From Acridotheres tristis (Eukaryota > Chordata > Aves > Passeriformes > Sturnidae), in NCBI GenBank assembly GCA_037013685.1, contig CM072891.1, positions 11,694,501 to 11,758,500 on the forward strand: a stretch of DNA of 64,000 nucleotides. Reading direction: 5' to 3'. Each line of letters starts with the position of its first letter. The first letter of the stretch is position 1. Both the position numbers and the translations under genes were made by a program. Below are positions 1 through 13,000 of this stretch, one piece after another. The notes below the pieces were generated by a model. The model was not told where the DNA came from, did no database searches, and saw only the letters and a program-made list of their open reading frames with translations.

Positions 1-2199
1 CAGATAAATATTCAAGGAAAATATCAAAATACATAAAACCATTTCCCAACCATCACACCCCTCAGCAATTCTACTTTAACCTAGAACTGAAATTAATTAT
101 TCCCCAGAAACAAATGTTTTCTGCTATTTGTAAAATCCCAAGGGATAGGAAGTTAGTCCCCTTCTACCATGGAATCCTTAGAGGGGATCAAATAGCTTGT
201 GTTTATTTATCTTTACTAGCATAACCAGCTGTCAGTGGATTATCTCCTTCTGTCATCGATATGGCTTCCTTTCACCATCAGGCAGCTGCAGGAGCAGCAG
301 AGATTATTTTTTCCCCTGATTTTTGGCTTGTTAGTTAATTGTGTCTCTCACTTTTGGTTGAGGGAGCGAACTACTTGGTGGGGAATCTGCCCCTAAGGCC
401 AGTCTGTCCTGCTTCTCTGCTATACAACTGAAAAATTTAGAAGATTCTTCTTTGTTTCAGGGATGAGACTAAAATGGTATAATCAGATAAACAATAGCAT
501 CATTTTAGATACAGCTGCCCCATAGATGTGCTTTGAAATGATACAGGCATGGGACCTCATGGTGGGAAGTGGGGGGATTTTCCACTGTAAGGTAGGATTG
601 TCCCAGATGTACAATGTTGACCACAGTACAGCAGCATTGACACCTGATTCAGATGAGAATGATTTGGCACTGTACACATTTTTTGGCACAGTTAAGGAAA
701 AGACTATTTCCACCCCTAGACACTTAATATACAGCATCAGCATTAACAAACTCTAGCCCTTAGCTCAGTCTGAATCTGCATGCAGAGAGAAAACACACAC
801 CTGCCTTTCTGCTACTGCCACCCACAAACCTGGGATTAACATTTGCAGGGGGGATATGCCTGTGCTCAGCACAGAGTGTGCAGCATTAGGATTATTCAGA
901 TATGGGCCTTATCTTCACCTGGGAGAAGAAACTGAACAGTAATAAGGAGTCCTCCACAATGCCAACTTTCCACATTGCCCAAGCTTCTTTCCTCACTGCC
1001 ACAGTTTAATGCATGCAGGAAGCTCCATTCTATTGACTTCAGGTGGGACCATCCCTAGCTGGGTCGCTTTGAGGGAGACCCCAAGTGGTGTGGAGTGAAA
1101 AATGTCCCTGTGATACTTTAATCTATGAGGATCTAGGATAACTCAGCAGTGTGTGCACTGGAGCGAGGTGGTGCCTGAGTGGTACACCTGCATTTGGAAT
1201 GCTGCACTGTAATTTGAAGACTGAGATTCTTTTGCATTTTAGGTGGGAACAGGTCATCTCAATTACAAGGGTACTGAGATGCTTCTTTTGGGACCAGCTG
1301 AGGCTACTCGGTCCCAGGGAGATGGATGATGCTTCAAGAAAAACACCTCAGACTGCCACAATTCAGAAGTGTCCCTTAAGCCTCCATTTGGGGTGATGTG
1401 AGACATCTCAGTTTGGCATTGACAGGACGCCTCAGATTCACTGCAGAGCACTGATTCTGTGAGAGGCACATAGGGGGCACTCAACGTTCAGGGACCTCTA
1501 GATCTGAGTCCTTTGGCCTCAATATGCCAGTACTGATGTTAAGGATACAACCATCTGGATGGGGAGCTAGCTTGAGGAACATCAGTTTTTGGAATGCAGG
1601 ACTGTATGATACAGAGAGCACCAGAGAACTTCAGTTTGTGAAGGAGAACTTCAGTTTGTGGAGGAGAAGTTACCCAAGGGCACCTCCATGGTGCTGCCAG
1701 GATACTCGGATATGGTGGGCATCGGGAAGGCAGAGCTTGGAGGTCTCTGCGTATCTGGATCTGGGAGGATACCTTGCATTTTAAATGCAAGACACAAATG
1801 GTGCTGAGCACCATCTCCCCTGTGTCTCTGGCTTCTTAATGTGGGAAGATCCATTATGCCTTCATCCTCTGTGAAAACCCTGATCCAAACAGTACTTCTG
1901 GCAACCTCTATGCAGTTGGTGGAGGGAGTGTAGGAAAACATTCAAGTCCAAGTTTGAATGGGCTTTCTGTGTCTACACCCAGGCTTCATGGGGCTTGGCC
2001 AAGGGGTGGTAAACAGGCCTGAGCAGCGTTCTTGGGTTTGGCAAACTGGTGGTGAAAGCCAAGAAAGTGGTTGGTATTGCATTAGTTCCTGTGCTGGAGA
2101 GCAAGGTGAGGGCTTGCAAGCTACAGTGAGGCTCAGAAAATGTCATGGTGAGGACTGTCATTCCTGACAGGCTTCTTGCTTTAGAGGTCTGATATTATG
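1..2199. other. No gene recognised
   Basis: Short open frames here are random. A 21-base tandem duplication (AACTTCAGTTTGTG...) occurs at about 1627-1668. No known repeat or coding similarity was recognised. Confidence 0.5.
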
Positions 2200-2680
2200 G
2201 CTAATTCTGGGTGCCTCACTACAGTAAAGACATTGTGGCACTGGAGCAAGTCCAGAGAAAGGCAGCAGAGCTGGTGAAGGCTCTGGAGCACAAGCTGATG
2301 AGGAACAGTTGAGGGAGATAGGGTGTTTAGCATGGAGAAAAGAAGGCTCAGGAGGAGCTTCATCACTCTCTACAACTATCTGAAAGGAGTTTATAGTGAC
2401 GTGGGGATCAGCCTTTTCTCCTACGTAACAAGTGATAGGACAAGAGAAAATAGCCTCAAGTTGCACCAGGAAAGGTTTAGATTGGATATGAGACAAAAAA
2501 ATTTCACTGAAAGAGTTGTAAAGCATTGGAACAGACTGCTCAGGGAAGTGGTGAAGTCATCATCTCTGGAAATATTCTGTGGATCTAACACTTGAGGACA
2601 TGGTTTAATGGTGAACATGGTTGTGGTTCTAGGTTGATGGTTGGACTTCATTATATTAAAGGTCTTTCCTTTTTCCCCCT
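2200..2680 (+). mobile_element. CR1 LINE fragment (3' part)
   Basis: The sequence follows the 3' coding end of CR1 ORF2, with residues such as [20 protein letters not shown] in the frame at 2323-2595, then [18 protein letters not shown] decayed 3' UTR ends near AAAGGTCTTTCC. It is 5' truncated, as is usual for CR1, and the frame breaks before 2323. It is not an active element. Confidence 0.85.
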
Positions 2681-3270
2681 CTCTTTCCCTTCAGACCTAA
2701 GTACAAGAATACTTCTACATTTAATTACTCTCCTCCATGAAATCTCTCGTCTCTCCTGTCTCCTAATGCATATTCTCTCGCACATCCTTCTGCTTCCCCT
2801 TGCTCTTGTGTACATGCTTTCCTAGCTTTCCATCTCTTCTCCCCACTTCTTCCTTGACGTTTTCTTTCCTCTCCTTTTTGCTGCCAGTATCCCAGGGAGT
2901 GTCCCTTCCTGCCTTGCATTTCCTCCAGCCTCTTCCTTGCTCTCTTGCAACTTCCGTGGCTCCAAGATTTCTCTTCCTGCTAGTGCCCCTCTCCAGCCCA
3001 AAAGTCTCCAACTCTCACTCTATTTCTGGGAAGACCAGCTTGAGATAGCCTGTGAGGGTGACAAGCCTGAAAGGAAGGACTTACAATGAGAAATCGTGAA
3101 GAACAAACCACAGGGAAAGCTGAAGAAGTGAAGTGTGTAGGAAGAAAGTAAAAGAAGGGAAATGAGACCAGGGAGGCAAAACCAGAGAGAACTAAGAGTC
3201 ACAAATCTCCCAGACATGGTAGGGGGAGAGAAAAAACAAAATAAAACAGCTGGAAAATGCAGCAGAAAAG
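2650..3270. other. Strand-asymmetric block: pyrimidine-rich then purine-rich
   Basis: From 2650 to about 3020 the + strand is strongly C/T-rich. From about 3060 to 3270 it is strongly A/G-rich. The two halves are not convincing reverse complements, so this is a composition switch and not a simple hairpin. No gene was recognised. Confidence 0.5.
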
Positions 3271-3629
3271 ATAAGGCTGTTCCTAGTTATCTAATGCTGT
3301 GGCAATGAGTCAGAATCAGTGAGTTTCTGATCTCCTACTCAAATGTAAACAAATATTCCTTCATCTTTATTGCAGTGGTGCCCAAAGGATGCCAATCACA
3401 CAGCACAGCAGGTTTATTTGCACACAAGAGACCTCACAACCCCTGGCAGCACTTCTGCTGTAAGGCAAAGTCAAAGAGAAGGAGGAGGGTACAGCATACC
3501 TGCAAAGCTGTCAGGTGAGTATCAGGCTGGGGATTAATAACTGGTTGAGGTTTTCCAGGGTTTTTTCCCCACCAAACCCGAACACATGAAGATTACCTGC
3601 TGGAAAGATGACATGGTTTGACCTCCTGC

Positions 3630-4290
3630 AATACTGCCCTGTGGAGAAGGAACTGTGGGTCTTGGTGAGCAACAATCTGTCCATGAGCCAATAGTGCCTC
3701 TGTGACTAAGAAGGCTAATGGTGTCTGGGGGGCATCAGAAAGAGCATTGCCAGCAGGTTGAGAGGTGATCCTACTCTACGCAGCCCTGATGAAGCTTCAC
3801 CTGAAGCACTGGGTCAGTTCTGGGCTTCTCAGTACAAGCGAGGCATGGAACTCCTAGAGCTGGTCCAGTGGAGGGCAACAAAGATGATAAAGGGACTGCA
3901 TCATCTCTTTTACAAGGAAAGACTGAGAGAGTTGGGCCTGTTCAGCTTCAGGAAGAGACAACTGAGAGGGGTCATCATCAATGTCTATCAGTATCTGAGG
4001 GGAAGGTGTCAGAGGATGGAGCCAGGCTCTGCTCAGTGTTACCGAGCAACAGAACAAGAGGCAACGGGCAGAGACTGAAACACAGTTCCATGAACATGAG
4101 AAACAACTTTACTGTGTAGGTGATCAAGCATTGTAACAGGTTCCCCAGAGAGGTTGTGGAGTCTCCTTTTCTGGAGATAGAAAAAAGCCACCTGGACACC
4201 ATTCTGAGTAAAGTGCTCTTGGGTACTCTGCTTGAGCATAGAAGTTGGACTAGATTACCTCCAGTGGTCCCTTCCAACCTTCCTGATTTT
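3630..4290 (+). mobile_element. CR1 LINE fragment
   Basis: The order of motifs matches the C-terminal region of CR1 ORF2. There is a 'gtccatgagcc' segment, an 'agcattgccagcaggt' segment, and a decayed segment with FWASQYKRGMELLELVQWRA and then KERLRELGLFSFRKRQLRG. The 3' UTR ends near GGTCCCTTCCAACC. Frames are interrupted several times, so it is an old, 5'-truncated copy. Confidence 0.85.
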
Positions 4291-6649
4291 GTGTAGATGC
4301 TTGCCCACAGGCGAGCCAGCATGGCCACTCTGGCAGGAGAGCCTGGCCCTCCCCAGCTCTGGTCCTTCTCTTTGGCCCGAGATATATCAAACAGCTAGAT
4401 ATTCTGCTCTTCTGCCCTTTGCTTCTTGTAACTGAATCCTATACAGTTCCAAATAACTCTTACCTTGTGTATTCAGTAAAGTCTAATCCCCATGTTTAGC
4501 TATGTTAACTGGAGAAAAGTGCTAGACAGACCCCTGTTAAAGATTATTGTGTTCTTGGACTGTGAAGTCTGTAAGTTCTACTGATTTTGCTCATCTCTTT
4601 GGATCCAAACCACATGAAAATAAATAGTTATGATAAAGAGGGATTGTCTTTTCTAGGTACATCTTGCCTATATCTGACCATATGTCAGTGTGAGACTGCT
4701 TCACCCTTTATATTTGTCAGGAGAAGCTAAAGTAAAGGTTGTATTAACTGCTATTTACCCTTGTCCTGTGGTATGCAGCCAGTGTGAAATTCAAAGACAA
4801 TTCAGAATGCTGTCACCCGTCCTACTGATGGTATTTTGCACTCCCTTTATTTAGCACAAAGCAAATTGTACTTCAGGTGCTTAATTTTTTTCAAAAAATT
4901 AAGACACTAAACATATTCAGCTTGCAACGTTCCATCCCTCTGATGCAGTGGCTCTGACTTCCAGGGGGATGCCTTTCTAGAGCTGTTTGTGCACAGCTGC
5001 TCACTGTACAAATACACCCTTAGGATCCACTTGTAGTGAGTGCCCTCCCTTTAAATCCATGTGAGTCGGTTGTGAAGCAGAAAGGTCACTTAATATACTT
5101 TGGTCGTCTGCAATCAGTCTCTGAAGTGCAGAAAGTTTCCTTTGGCAGCACAAATCTGTTAGCTCCATCAGCAAAACAGAACAGATTGAAGCTGCTGGCA
5201 CTTAATACATGTAAATTGTCAGGAATTCCAGGCCACCCATCCATATCAGCTCTTCTGAAGGCAAGGCACTGTGCCCTATGTCTCTCAAATTCAGCATAGT
5301 CTTGACCAACTCTTGTTGACTATTTCTGGCATGAACTAGGGAAGTCCTTACATAGATTTTAGCACTTGAAGGGATCACACCTGTTGCAATGCTGTATTTC
5401 AAACATTACCAGAAAACAAGAAAAACAAAGTGCAAGAAAAGTGATCTGCATTCAAATATTCTCTTTTCCAGTGGCTTGCTGGTGGTGCACTAGCCAAATC
5501 GCTGGATTTCTCTGCCTCCTCTTCCTTATGCAAACAAGGGGAAGTGATACTTAGTCATTATTAGAACATCCAGGGATGCAAATTACTGTGTCAATGATTA
5601 CTGTTTGTTCTCAAAATACATGCCGTTTCCCTTTATCCCATTTACAACACTGGATTAGTCACTTCCAATATTACAGAATCATAACCATTCATTCCTTCAG
5701 AGAAAGTACTAAAAAAAAAATTGGTCGCTGATCTCTGAGAGGTGGGCCACTATTTAACCCACGTGTATGTGGGATCAAGTTGCTTAGATACTGGAGTGAT
5801 GGAGGATATTAAGCACAGAGGTGACCAATAAACAGCACCAAAAATTGCATAATATAATGAGGATATAGCAAATGCTTGTCTCATGTAACATCTGATGGCT
5901 AATGAGTATTTGTAACTCATCTGCAAGAACAGCTTTACTTTCTTGCAATGATACTGATTGCATCAGGAACTTCATAGTAGTACAGAACAGTACATAAATT
6001 AAAATCATTAGACTGAGGGGATACACAGCTATTAGCACACATCAGCATGCTTTCTTGAATGTCGATTTTACAAAGTAGGAAATGTCTTCAAGAATCTACC
6101 TACATCTTCGTGGTTTTGCAAAGGCATTTTTTGCTGCTACGTGTGTATTAGTGCCAACTTCTCCCATACTGAATTTGGAATTAAAAAAAAAAGCCCTGAT
6201 CTTTGACTATATATTGTTGTAGCAAGGGAGGAAAATGTCTTATTGAAGCTTGCTGGAATTTTGAATGAGCTTTAATCACGGAGATACTGGAGACAATTAC
6301 TCAGGCTGTGGCTACACACAAAATTGCAGCAATTGAACTGAAGATTGGAAACTGATAAAGCAGTTTAAGCCTGTAAAAAATACCTTTCTCTGCTTAGGTC
6401 AGCATGGGCCCCACACACCTTTCTTTGCAGGTAAGGAGCGAGTAACAGTTGCCATTCATCTTGATTCTTACAAAGTTTGAACACCATTCCACACAACATT
6501 CTCCTAAGAAAACAAAGAAAATACAGTTTACATGAAAATTTTCATAAAGTCGGCCCCTGTCTGGTTAAAAAAAAAAGCTTTAAAACGCAGTTTTCTCTTG
6601 TTCTCTGTCAGACTTAGAGAAATTTTCAAATGGGATCCTTCCAACATCT
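4291..6649. other. No gene recognised
   Basis: AT-moderate unique-looking sequence that contains the inverted repeat at 4880. No coding signal, RNA gene or other repeat was recognised. Confidence 0.5.
4880..4903. repeat. Perfect inverted repeat, 11-bp arms, 2-base loop
   Basis: CTTAATTTTTT and AAAAAATTAAG flank TC. No U-tract terminator context is relevant in a eukaryote. It may be an AT-rich chance palindrome or the remnant of a small element. Confidence 0.75.
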
Positions 6650-6970
6650 GTGTGGAATCCATTTTATGCAGTATTTTCATTAACAACCTGTGACGAGGGA
6701 ATAAAGAGTACTCATAAAATCTGCAGACATCATCTAGCTGGGAGAGGATGCAAACAGTTTGGCGGATGGACTGAGAATTTAAAATGATGTTGCTAAATTG
6801 GAGAAAATCAACGACTCAGTAAAGAAAAGTGCAAAGTGCTACGCTTAAGAGGAAGAAATCAAAAGCACAAAGAGAAAATGGGGACTAAGTGGCCAGGCAC
6901 AGTACTGCGGAAAAGCAGCTCAGGGTGTCAGCCATGAACTGGAGTCAACAATATGATGCTGTTCCCAAAA
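6650..6970 (+). mobile_element. Strongly diverged CR1 LINE fragment
   Basis: A segment near 6670-6760 parallels the CR1 reverse-transcriptase stretch around the 'tttgc-gat-gacacc-aagctggg' block. Here it reads 'aatctgcagacatcatctagctggga'. The match continues weakly into the region that lists contributions to the following ORF2 segment. Divergence is much higher than in the other copies, and the limits are uncertain. Confidence 0.5.
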
Positions 6971-9900
6971 AAGGCTGAGCTACTGTGGGGTGCTGGGTGC
7001 ACAATGCATCAGATGACCAGTTTGCTCTTCGTGGCCTGGGGAATGACAGACACAAATGGAGAGTTTCACAGCCCAGCAGCGAACCTGAGAAGAGGCTTTG
7101 GAAGACTAAGGAGGTTTGTTTAAGATGGGCAGGACTAGAGAACGATACAGTAACCATTGGCTTCTCGCTGACTGCTAGGAGTGGGACGAATAGAGGTTTC
7201 TGCTTCAAAACAGGGACCCTAGGAAGATGTGGAAACCCCTGCCATTCAGGCATAAGGGTGTGAAGTCACAGAGCTACAGAGGTGGCCGTGCAGTGTCCTT
7301 CAGCCTGCTGTGACCAACTGCATCCAGGGATGCTGTAGGTAAGATCAGCCCTGACAGAGGGCAGCAAATGTAGAAGGCAGATGGAAACAAGCTCAAGGCA
7401 CCTGCTCAGGGTGGCCATGGCTGAATTACGCCATCTCAGAAAGGAAGACAAAATTACTAATTTTGCTGTAAAGTCTGCAGATGCCAACATTTGACAGTGA
7501 AAGCAGAGCAAATTCCTTCTGCCTACCAAGTTATGGAGAAACCTTGTGGCAGCTGACAGTAAAAGGCCATTAATTATGTCCCTGGCCTTTCTCATTGAGC
7601 CATTTCTAAACATACTGGTGAGGAGATTCTGGGAGGCTTCCAGGAGGCAATATAAAGTGCCTAAGTCCAGTCCCTGCTTGTCCGCCTGTATCCATGTGGA
7701 CAGTTTTTGTTTCAGTAGCTACTAGTCTCTGTTGTGATTTAAATGGAAAAAAATTGACAGTATTTTCCTCCATGTTTTCAATTTTCTCTAGAGCTGGCTG
7801 CACTTTCTTCAAATACCAGAGCTTTGAATTTCATTGAGGAAACAAGAAAACAAAAAATGCAGAAAAATTCTGAAATCCACTGAGTTTTTCACTCTGTTTC
7901 TCAACCAGGAGAAGAAAAGCCTAGCTAATGCTACATGACAAATATGAGTTTGCCAACCTCCACTGGCCAAATCGAGTAACTAATATCTCCTTTCTTTTGG
8001 ATGAAATGGGATTAGCAGATACATATTGGTCTTGAAAATCAATCAAGAAACATAGGATTCTCGTAAAAGTTGGGAAGTTGAGAAGCTCCACAGAGATCCA
8101 TCATTACTTGGGAAGCTGTGTCCCCTGCAGCAGACCATAGCTGGAAGGATGTGAGAAAACTGAACTATTCTGTTTGCTGTGGAGTGGGGTGAAGAGGAAC
8201 AAAGAGCACTGTGGCTGAGCAGGCAAAGGGATAGATGGGCATGTAGTGGGAGTTGAGACTAACTGGACTTGCTGCATGACACTGAGGAAACTTTTCACCT
8301 GTCCCTGTGCCACAACATCTCCAACTATAAAGTGAGATGAGTCTAGCTTTTCCTTATAAATAACTCTTAAGTAACTTTCTTTATGAATGACTTTCCTTAT
8401 AAATAGCTTGCCTTATAAATAGCTTACATGGCAAACACTACACAGGACATAACGGGCTCTGTGGCATTTTTCATAATAAACACATTTCTAAACCCAAATA
8501 GCTCAGTAAAACAGTTACAGATGCTATGCTACTTAAGGGAAGCATGTGCTTTCAAAATATGTTGTTAGTATAAAAACCCAATTCATTGGACTGATTTAAA
8601 TGTATTAGCAAACATCTAACCTGCAGTAATTGCAAAAATCTAATTACAAAAATAAAATTATTATCAAGGCAGCCCTCAATGTTCATGATACTGCATCTAT
8701 TTTATACAGAAATTCATAGTATCTGAAGCATCCCATAAAATAAACAAAATAATGGCTAACTAAAGAAGGAGTTGTTTTTTGCAAATCTTTTGGGTTAGAG
8801 TTAAAATAAGTAACTTTACCGATTAGTCACAGAGTGTTTGCTTACTCGGGCTGGAAGCCAGTCCATGTCAGCACTCCCTGGAGTAAATCCATGTGCGACA
8901 GCCCAGTGTCACAGAGATGCCCCAAGTGACAGTGACTAAGAGTGCAAAGGGGCGTCTTGTGATCCCAATTCACGTGCACATGGGGCAAGACCCACATCTT
9001 CCAGCACTTACAAAGACAAACAAGCTGAAACCTCAGACTGAGATGGTTCGCCAGGGAAGCTGCTTCACTTGAAAGACCCCACCTGCTCCCCTGTCTTGAA
9101 ACATTCTTGCCAGTAAGGGGATTCCTGTATGGTGGCACTTCTCCTCTACTTGAAGATTGCAGTTCATACGCTTGGTAATGCTTATTGGTGTCCCCAACAT
9201 GATGCCATTTGTTGGAGAAAATAAAACACATCAGTCCATCTTTTTTCTTTCTGCCAATGGTCAGAAAATGATGATTAGCTGGGAAATGCTTAAACGGGCA
9301 TTGGCAAGCCAGTGCCTCTTTGCAGTATGGATACTTTGGGATTCTTCATGGCTTTGGGGCTTCAGAAGACAAATTCACATCAAGGCCTCCCTTTCCATCA
9401 TCTTCCAGGAACTGCTTTTCAGTTCTGAGAATTACCAAGTGCCAAGACTAGTGGCTGAGGTGGCTGCTGGTGGAGCAGGCAGAGAGGATGAACTTGACCT
9501 GGTTAGCAGGAACCTATTGATCTTGTCAAATATTTCTGACAAAGCATTCAGTGGTTTCGTTCCAGTTAGGGTCAAAGAAACCTTCCCTTCCACAGGATAA
9601 AAAGGTCTCATTTAAATTATCTTGAGGAAACTGGGAAGTTCAGTTCTCCAATCTTGTCAAAACAAGGGTCTTCAACCAGGTGCTCCTGGTACCACATATC
9701 AATATTTCTCTGTACAGGCAGTTGTTTGTGAAACTCGGCTTAGCCCTTTCATAACACCTGCTTAGCACTTTCCAAGAGCCATTTAGCACTTAGCACAGCA
9801 AGAAATATGTGGCCAAGAACATGGGAAAAGAAGAGGGATATATTAGGGCCGACTGCTGTTCGAGGGAATTTGCTTATTAAATTAGTTTATAGTATCAGAA

Positions 9901-11849
9901 ACAGTAATTGGGTACTCTTGTGGGCAAAAAAAATCCCCAAACAACCTTCCAGGGGTAAATTTCTCCAGACTCTGGTTCTGACTTCTTTTTAACCAAATCA
10001 AAATCTGCAGTCACTGGAATCTATGTCTTTGTTCAGTATATAATTTTTTTAACTCAGTTGCCATCTTCTGAAGAACTTATCAATGTTCCAGATATTTCCC
10101 ACCTTTAAATATGCATAACAACTGAGAAACTGCCCATGGAATATCTGTTAAAAGGAACAGGATGTTAGGTGAACTGTTCCAGGATAAGCTGCTCCTCAGC
10201 AATGTTTCTATCATAGTCAGCTCTGGTGTCCATGATTTGGACTTCAGACTGAAGTCTTCTGTGTCTGATGCTCCACTTGCTGCACTTCGCTGCAGTCTCT
10301 GCAGTGCCTTGTGACTGGGAAAGATCTGCCCATGCTCTCTGTGGAGCAGACAGCTCAGACCTTACATGCATTTTAAATTTTTTTATATTTCCCAGCTTAC
10401 ATACAGACAATTTTCTGCATAGTTTCTTACCAAATGCAATGCACACTGTGTTCAGCTTCACTACCACTTTCTTGTAGATTTTTCATAAATTGGCATCACT
10501 TTATAGATCTTCCACTGATTTCCACTTCTGTTTCTATGGACGTTCTTTCCTCTGCATGACCTGGAGACAGCTTGGCAACCCAAGGCAGCCTAAAGAGCTA
10601 CTTCTATGCAGAAACTGCAGGTCCTAGAGTGTGCTGAGCCAACATCAAAGATAAAACATTAAAGATACTGACACAGCAATGGCACTGGCAATCAGCTTTT
10701 GCACGTGTGAGGAATCTGTAAGGATGCCCTTATGCAGCTCCTTCTTCAATCCATCTGATTAAGGTGATCTGTTACCGTTTTACATCACTTTGTCAAATGT
10801 GTGTTTGCCAGTGCTTTCTGCTGTCACCAAGAACATTAATGTCTGTGCAACTTCCCGTGATCTGCTAATTATCCTCTATCTGATGCAACTTTGATCACTT
10901 CTTGAATATGGGATTTTCCCTTTAGCCAAGCACTATGAATGCTTTATAAATCCTAGCTTTTACAAGGGTGGGGAGCTAACCTGGGTTAACTCTGAACTTT
11001 AGTTTTCTAGCTTTGTCTGGATTTTCTTTTAAATACTGAGTGGTTTTGCAAAAGGTAGGTGTTTGATGCAATTCAGAACACAAGTCAAAAGACTGCAAAA
11101 GTGGAAAGAATTAATTTCTCGCTTATCCCATCCTTCTGCACTGCAAACCCAGGCTCCTGCAGGGAACAGATGACATGACACCATCAACATACTGACGCAC
11201 AGTGAGCAGTAGCACTTCTCACTGCACGGTCACCTTGCTGCCAGGGCAGTGGAGACAGACTGGAGCCAGCTGCCAGCTAGCAACTCCCACCAGTATAGCT
11301 GTGGCTTCTAGGGGTTCAGTGCTGGGTCTTTCCCCAGCCTCTCAGCAAATTTGCAGTTGTCAGGAAATGTCATGCTGCTCACAATATTCCTCTTAGAGGC
11401 CAAGCTACCAGTGAAAACCAGCTCTACCATTCAAACCGCTCTTCTATGTTACAGAGTCAGTTTTATTCAGTAGGGAAATAGTTGGATAGGTAATTACATC
11501 CTCAGTCATCTCTTCCTTGAAAATCTTCTTCCCTGTTTGTACCTTGGACCTGCTTTGGCATTTGGACAAGGCTGGTGCTCGTCTATCAGTGCAGTGATGC
11601 AAAGTTGTACAGGAACCCCTACATAATGACCTCTCTTATAAGAGGCAGCTTTAGTGTCTCCTCTGTCCTGCATCCCCCAAGGGAAGCTCCCCTCTTTGCT
11701 TAGGATGGCTTAGTGAAACCAGTACGTTTTGAGCTGGAGCTGAAGAAGCGGCTGCTTAGCCAGAGCAGCCATTCGAGGACTTCTCTCCCACGGCCTTGCT
11801 TAAGGATGGAGGGGAGGCAGCTCCTCTCTGCTGGAATGGACGGCTCGGG
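6971..11849. other. No gene recognised
   Basis: This stretch holds the TATAAATA repeat (8347-8426) and an AT-rich block at about 8440-8820. The longest frame (9157-9600, 147 codons) has no recognisable domain. Confidence 0.5.
8347..8426. repeat. Imperfect tandem repeat carrying TATAAATA
   Basis: Three copies of a 'CCTTATAAATAGCTT'-like unit and one diverged copy (TTTCTTTATGAATGAC) follow each other with a spacing of about 16-26 bases. The surroundings are AT-rich and show no coding. Confidence 0.7.
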
Positions 11850-12200
11850 ATAAGGGCTGGGCAGGCCCGACGCCGGCTCTGCAGCTCCGCCGCGCCAGGC
11901 TCATCCGAAGGTGTGACCCAGCAGAGCCGCTCTTCCCGGCGCTTTCCCCCGCGCCGTCCCGGCTGCCCTCGGGAGCGCGCCCCGGCTGCCCGCGGGAGCG
12001 CGCACGGCGGCGCACGCGGACCCGCCCTGGCCCGCCGTGGCCGCGGCGGCGGCGCCCTCTGGCGGCCGTGCCGGGTGCGCGCGGCTCCGCGTGCCGCGGC
12101 TGCCCGGGCCCGCCCGGCGCCCCTGCTCGAGCTCGGCAACGCCGCGCCGGGCTCGGGGACCCGCGGCACACGAGTGTCCGGGGCTCGGCTTTGGGGTCTT
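11850..12200. promoter_or_regulatory. CpG island, left block, upstream intergenic region
   Basis: This is a dense CpG block with GCGCGC and CGGCGG runs, 20 kb upstream of CREB3L1. Together with the block at 12990-13150 it suggests an unannotated promoter or a boundary element. In other vertebrates the neighbour on this side is PHF21A on the opposite strand. A noncoding first exon of that gene is possible, but I see no PHF21A coding sequence. Open frames crossing it on both strands (11756-12293) are GC-driven and resemble nothing that I recognise. Confidence 0.55.
12051..12066 (-). promoter_or_regulatory. Candidate CTCF motif, minus strand
   Basis: Read on the minus strand the sequence contains CCGCCAGAGGGCGCC, one mismatch from the CCASYAGRKGGCRS core of CTCF. 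It lies inside the left CpG block. Binding is inferred from the motif only. Confidence 0.5.
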
Positions 12201-12424
12201 GGCTGTTTGGGGTTTCCTCTGACTAACATGACCTTAAAGACCAGCGCGTTTTACAGGAAAGATTGCGCAAACTTTCTGGAAAATCACCGATAATTGGACT
12301 GGGGGGGGAAATACATCGGAGGAGGGAATATTCTGCTCTCCTTTTACGGCCGGGGCAGTGGGTCCGTAGGTTTATCACAAAAACAACCTCGGCCTCGAGG
12401 CTTGGCTCAGCACTTTTGGTGCAC

Positions 12425-12895
12425 ATGGTGCGGACACTGGCTACGGCATAGGCACGGGCACAGACACAGCAAGGCCACAGGCACGGACAAGGCCACACTC
12501 AGCATGGCCACCAGGCACAGACAAGGGCATGGGCACAGCATGGACAAAGCTACAGCCACAGCCACTACCACTGCACAGCTATGGACAAGGACACTTGTCA
12601 TGGCCATGGCATAGGCATGGACGAGGACATATCACAGACAAAAAGGCCATGGCCATGAGCACAGCTATGGACTAAAAGGCACTTGGCCATGGCCACAGCA
12701 CAGGCGCAGGCAAGGACACAGTCATGGCCAAAATGCCATAGGCACAGCCACAGCACAGCACAGCCGGGCCACACAACCACCAAGGCCATGTGCACAGACA
12801 CGGAGAAGGGCACTGGCACTTGCACAGACTAGAACACAGCTACGGTACGGACACTAACACAGACATGGGCACGGACTGGGGCACGGCACGGTCAA
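12425..12895. repeat. Degenerate GGCACA/GGACAC hexamer-type repeat
   Basis: About 470 bases are built from diverged six-base units such as GGCACA, GGACAA, GGCCAC and GGCATA, with few CpGs compared with its flanks. It grades into the homogeneous array at 12896. The pattern suggests an older, decayed part of the same array, with CpG loss by deamination (CACGG becoming CATGG or CACAG). Confidence 0.75.
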
Positions 12896-13000
12896 GGACA
12901 AGGACAAGGACTCGGACACGGACTCGGACACGGATACGGACGCGGACGCGGACACGGACACGGACACGGACACGGATGCGGATGCGGACGCAGACACGGC
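12896..13000. repeat. GGACAC hexanucleotide array
   Basis: About 17 tandem six-base units (GGACAC with GGACAA, GGACTC, GGACGC, GGATAC and GGATGC variants) follow each other without a break in period. Because the period is a multiple of three, every frame stays open. The + strand reads Arg-Thr repeats and the minus strand reads Val-Arg or Ser-Val repeats. The + frame runs 12790-13101, and minus frames run 12840-13124 and 12854-13063. There is no evidence that any of these is translated. Confidence 0.85.

Noticed and set aside
2323..2595. 90-codon frame resembling a protein C terminus
   Set aside because: It is the decayed end of CR1 ORF2, not a host gene.
9157..9600. 147-codon + strand frame outside any CpG island
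   Set aside because: No recognised motif, no splice context and no similarity that I know. Frames of this length occur by chance in 64 kb.
11756..12293. Open frames of 157-165 codons on both strands in the left CpG block
   Set aside because: Compositional bias and no domain. They are not called as genes.
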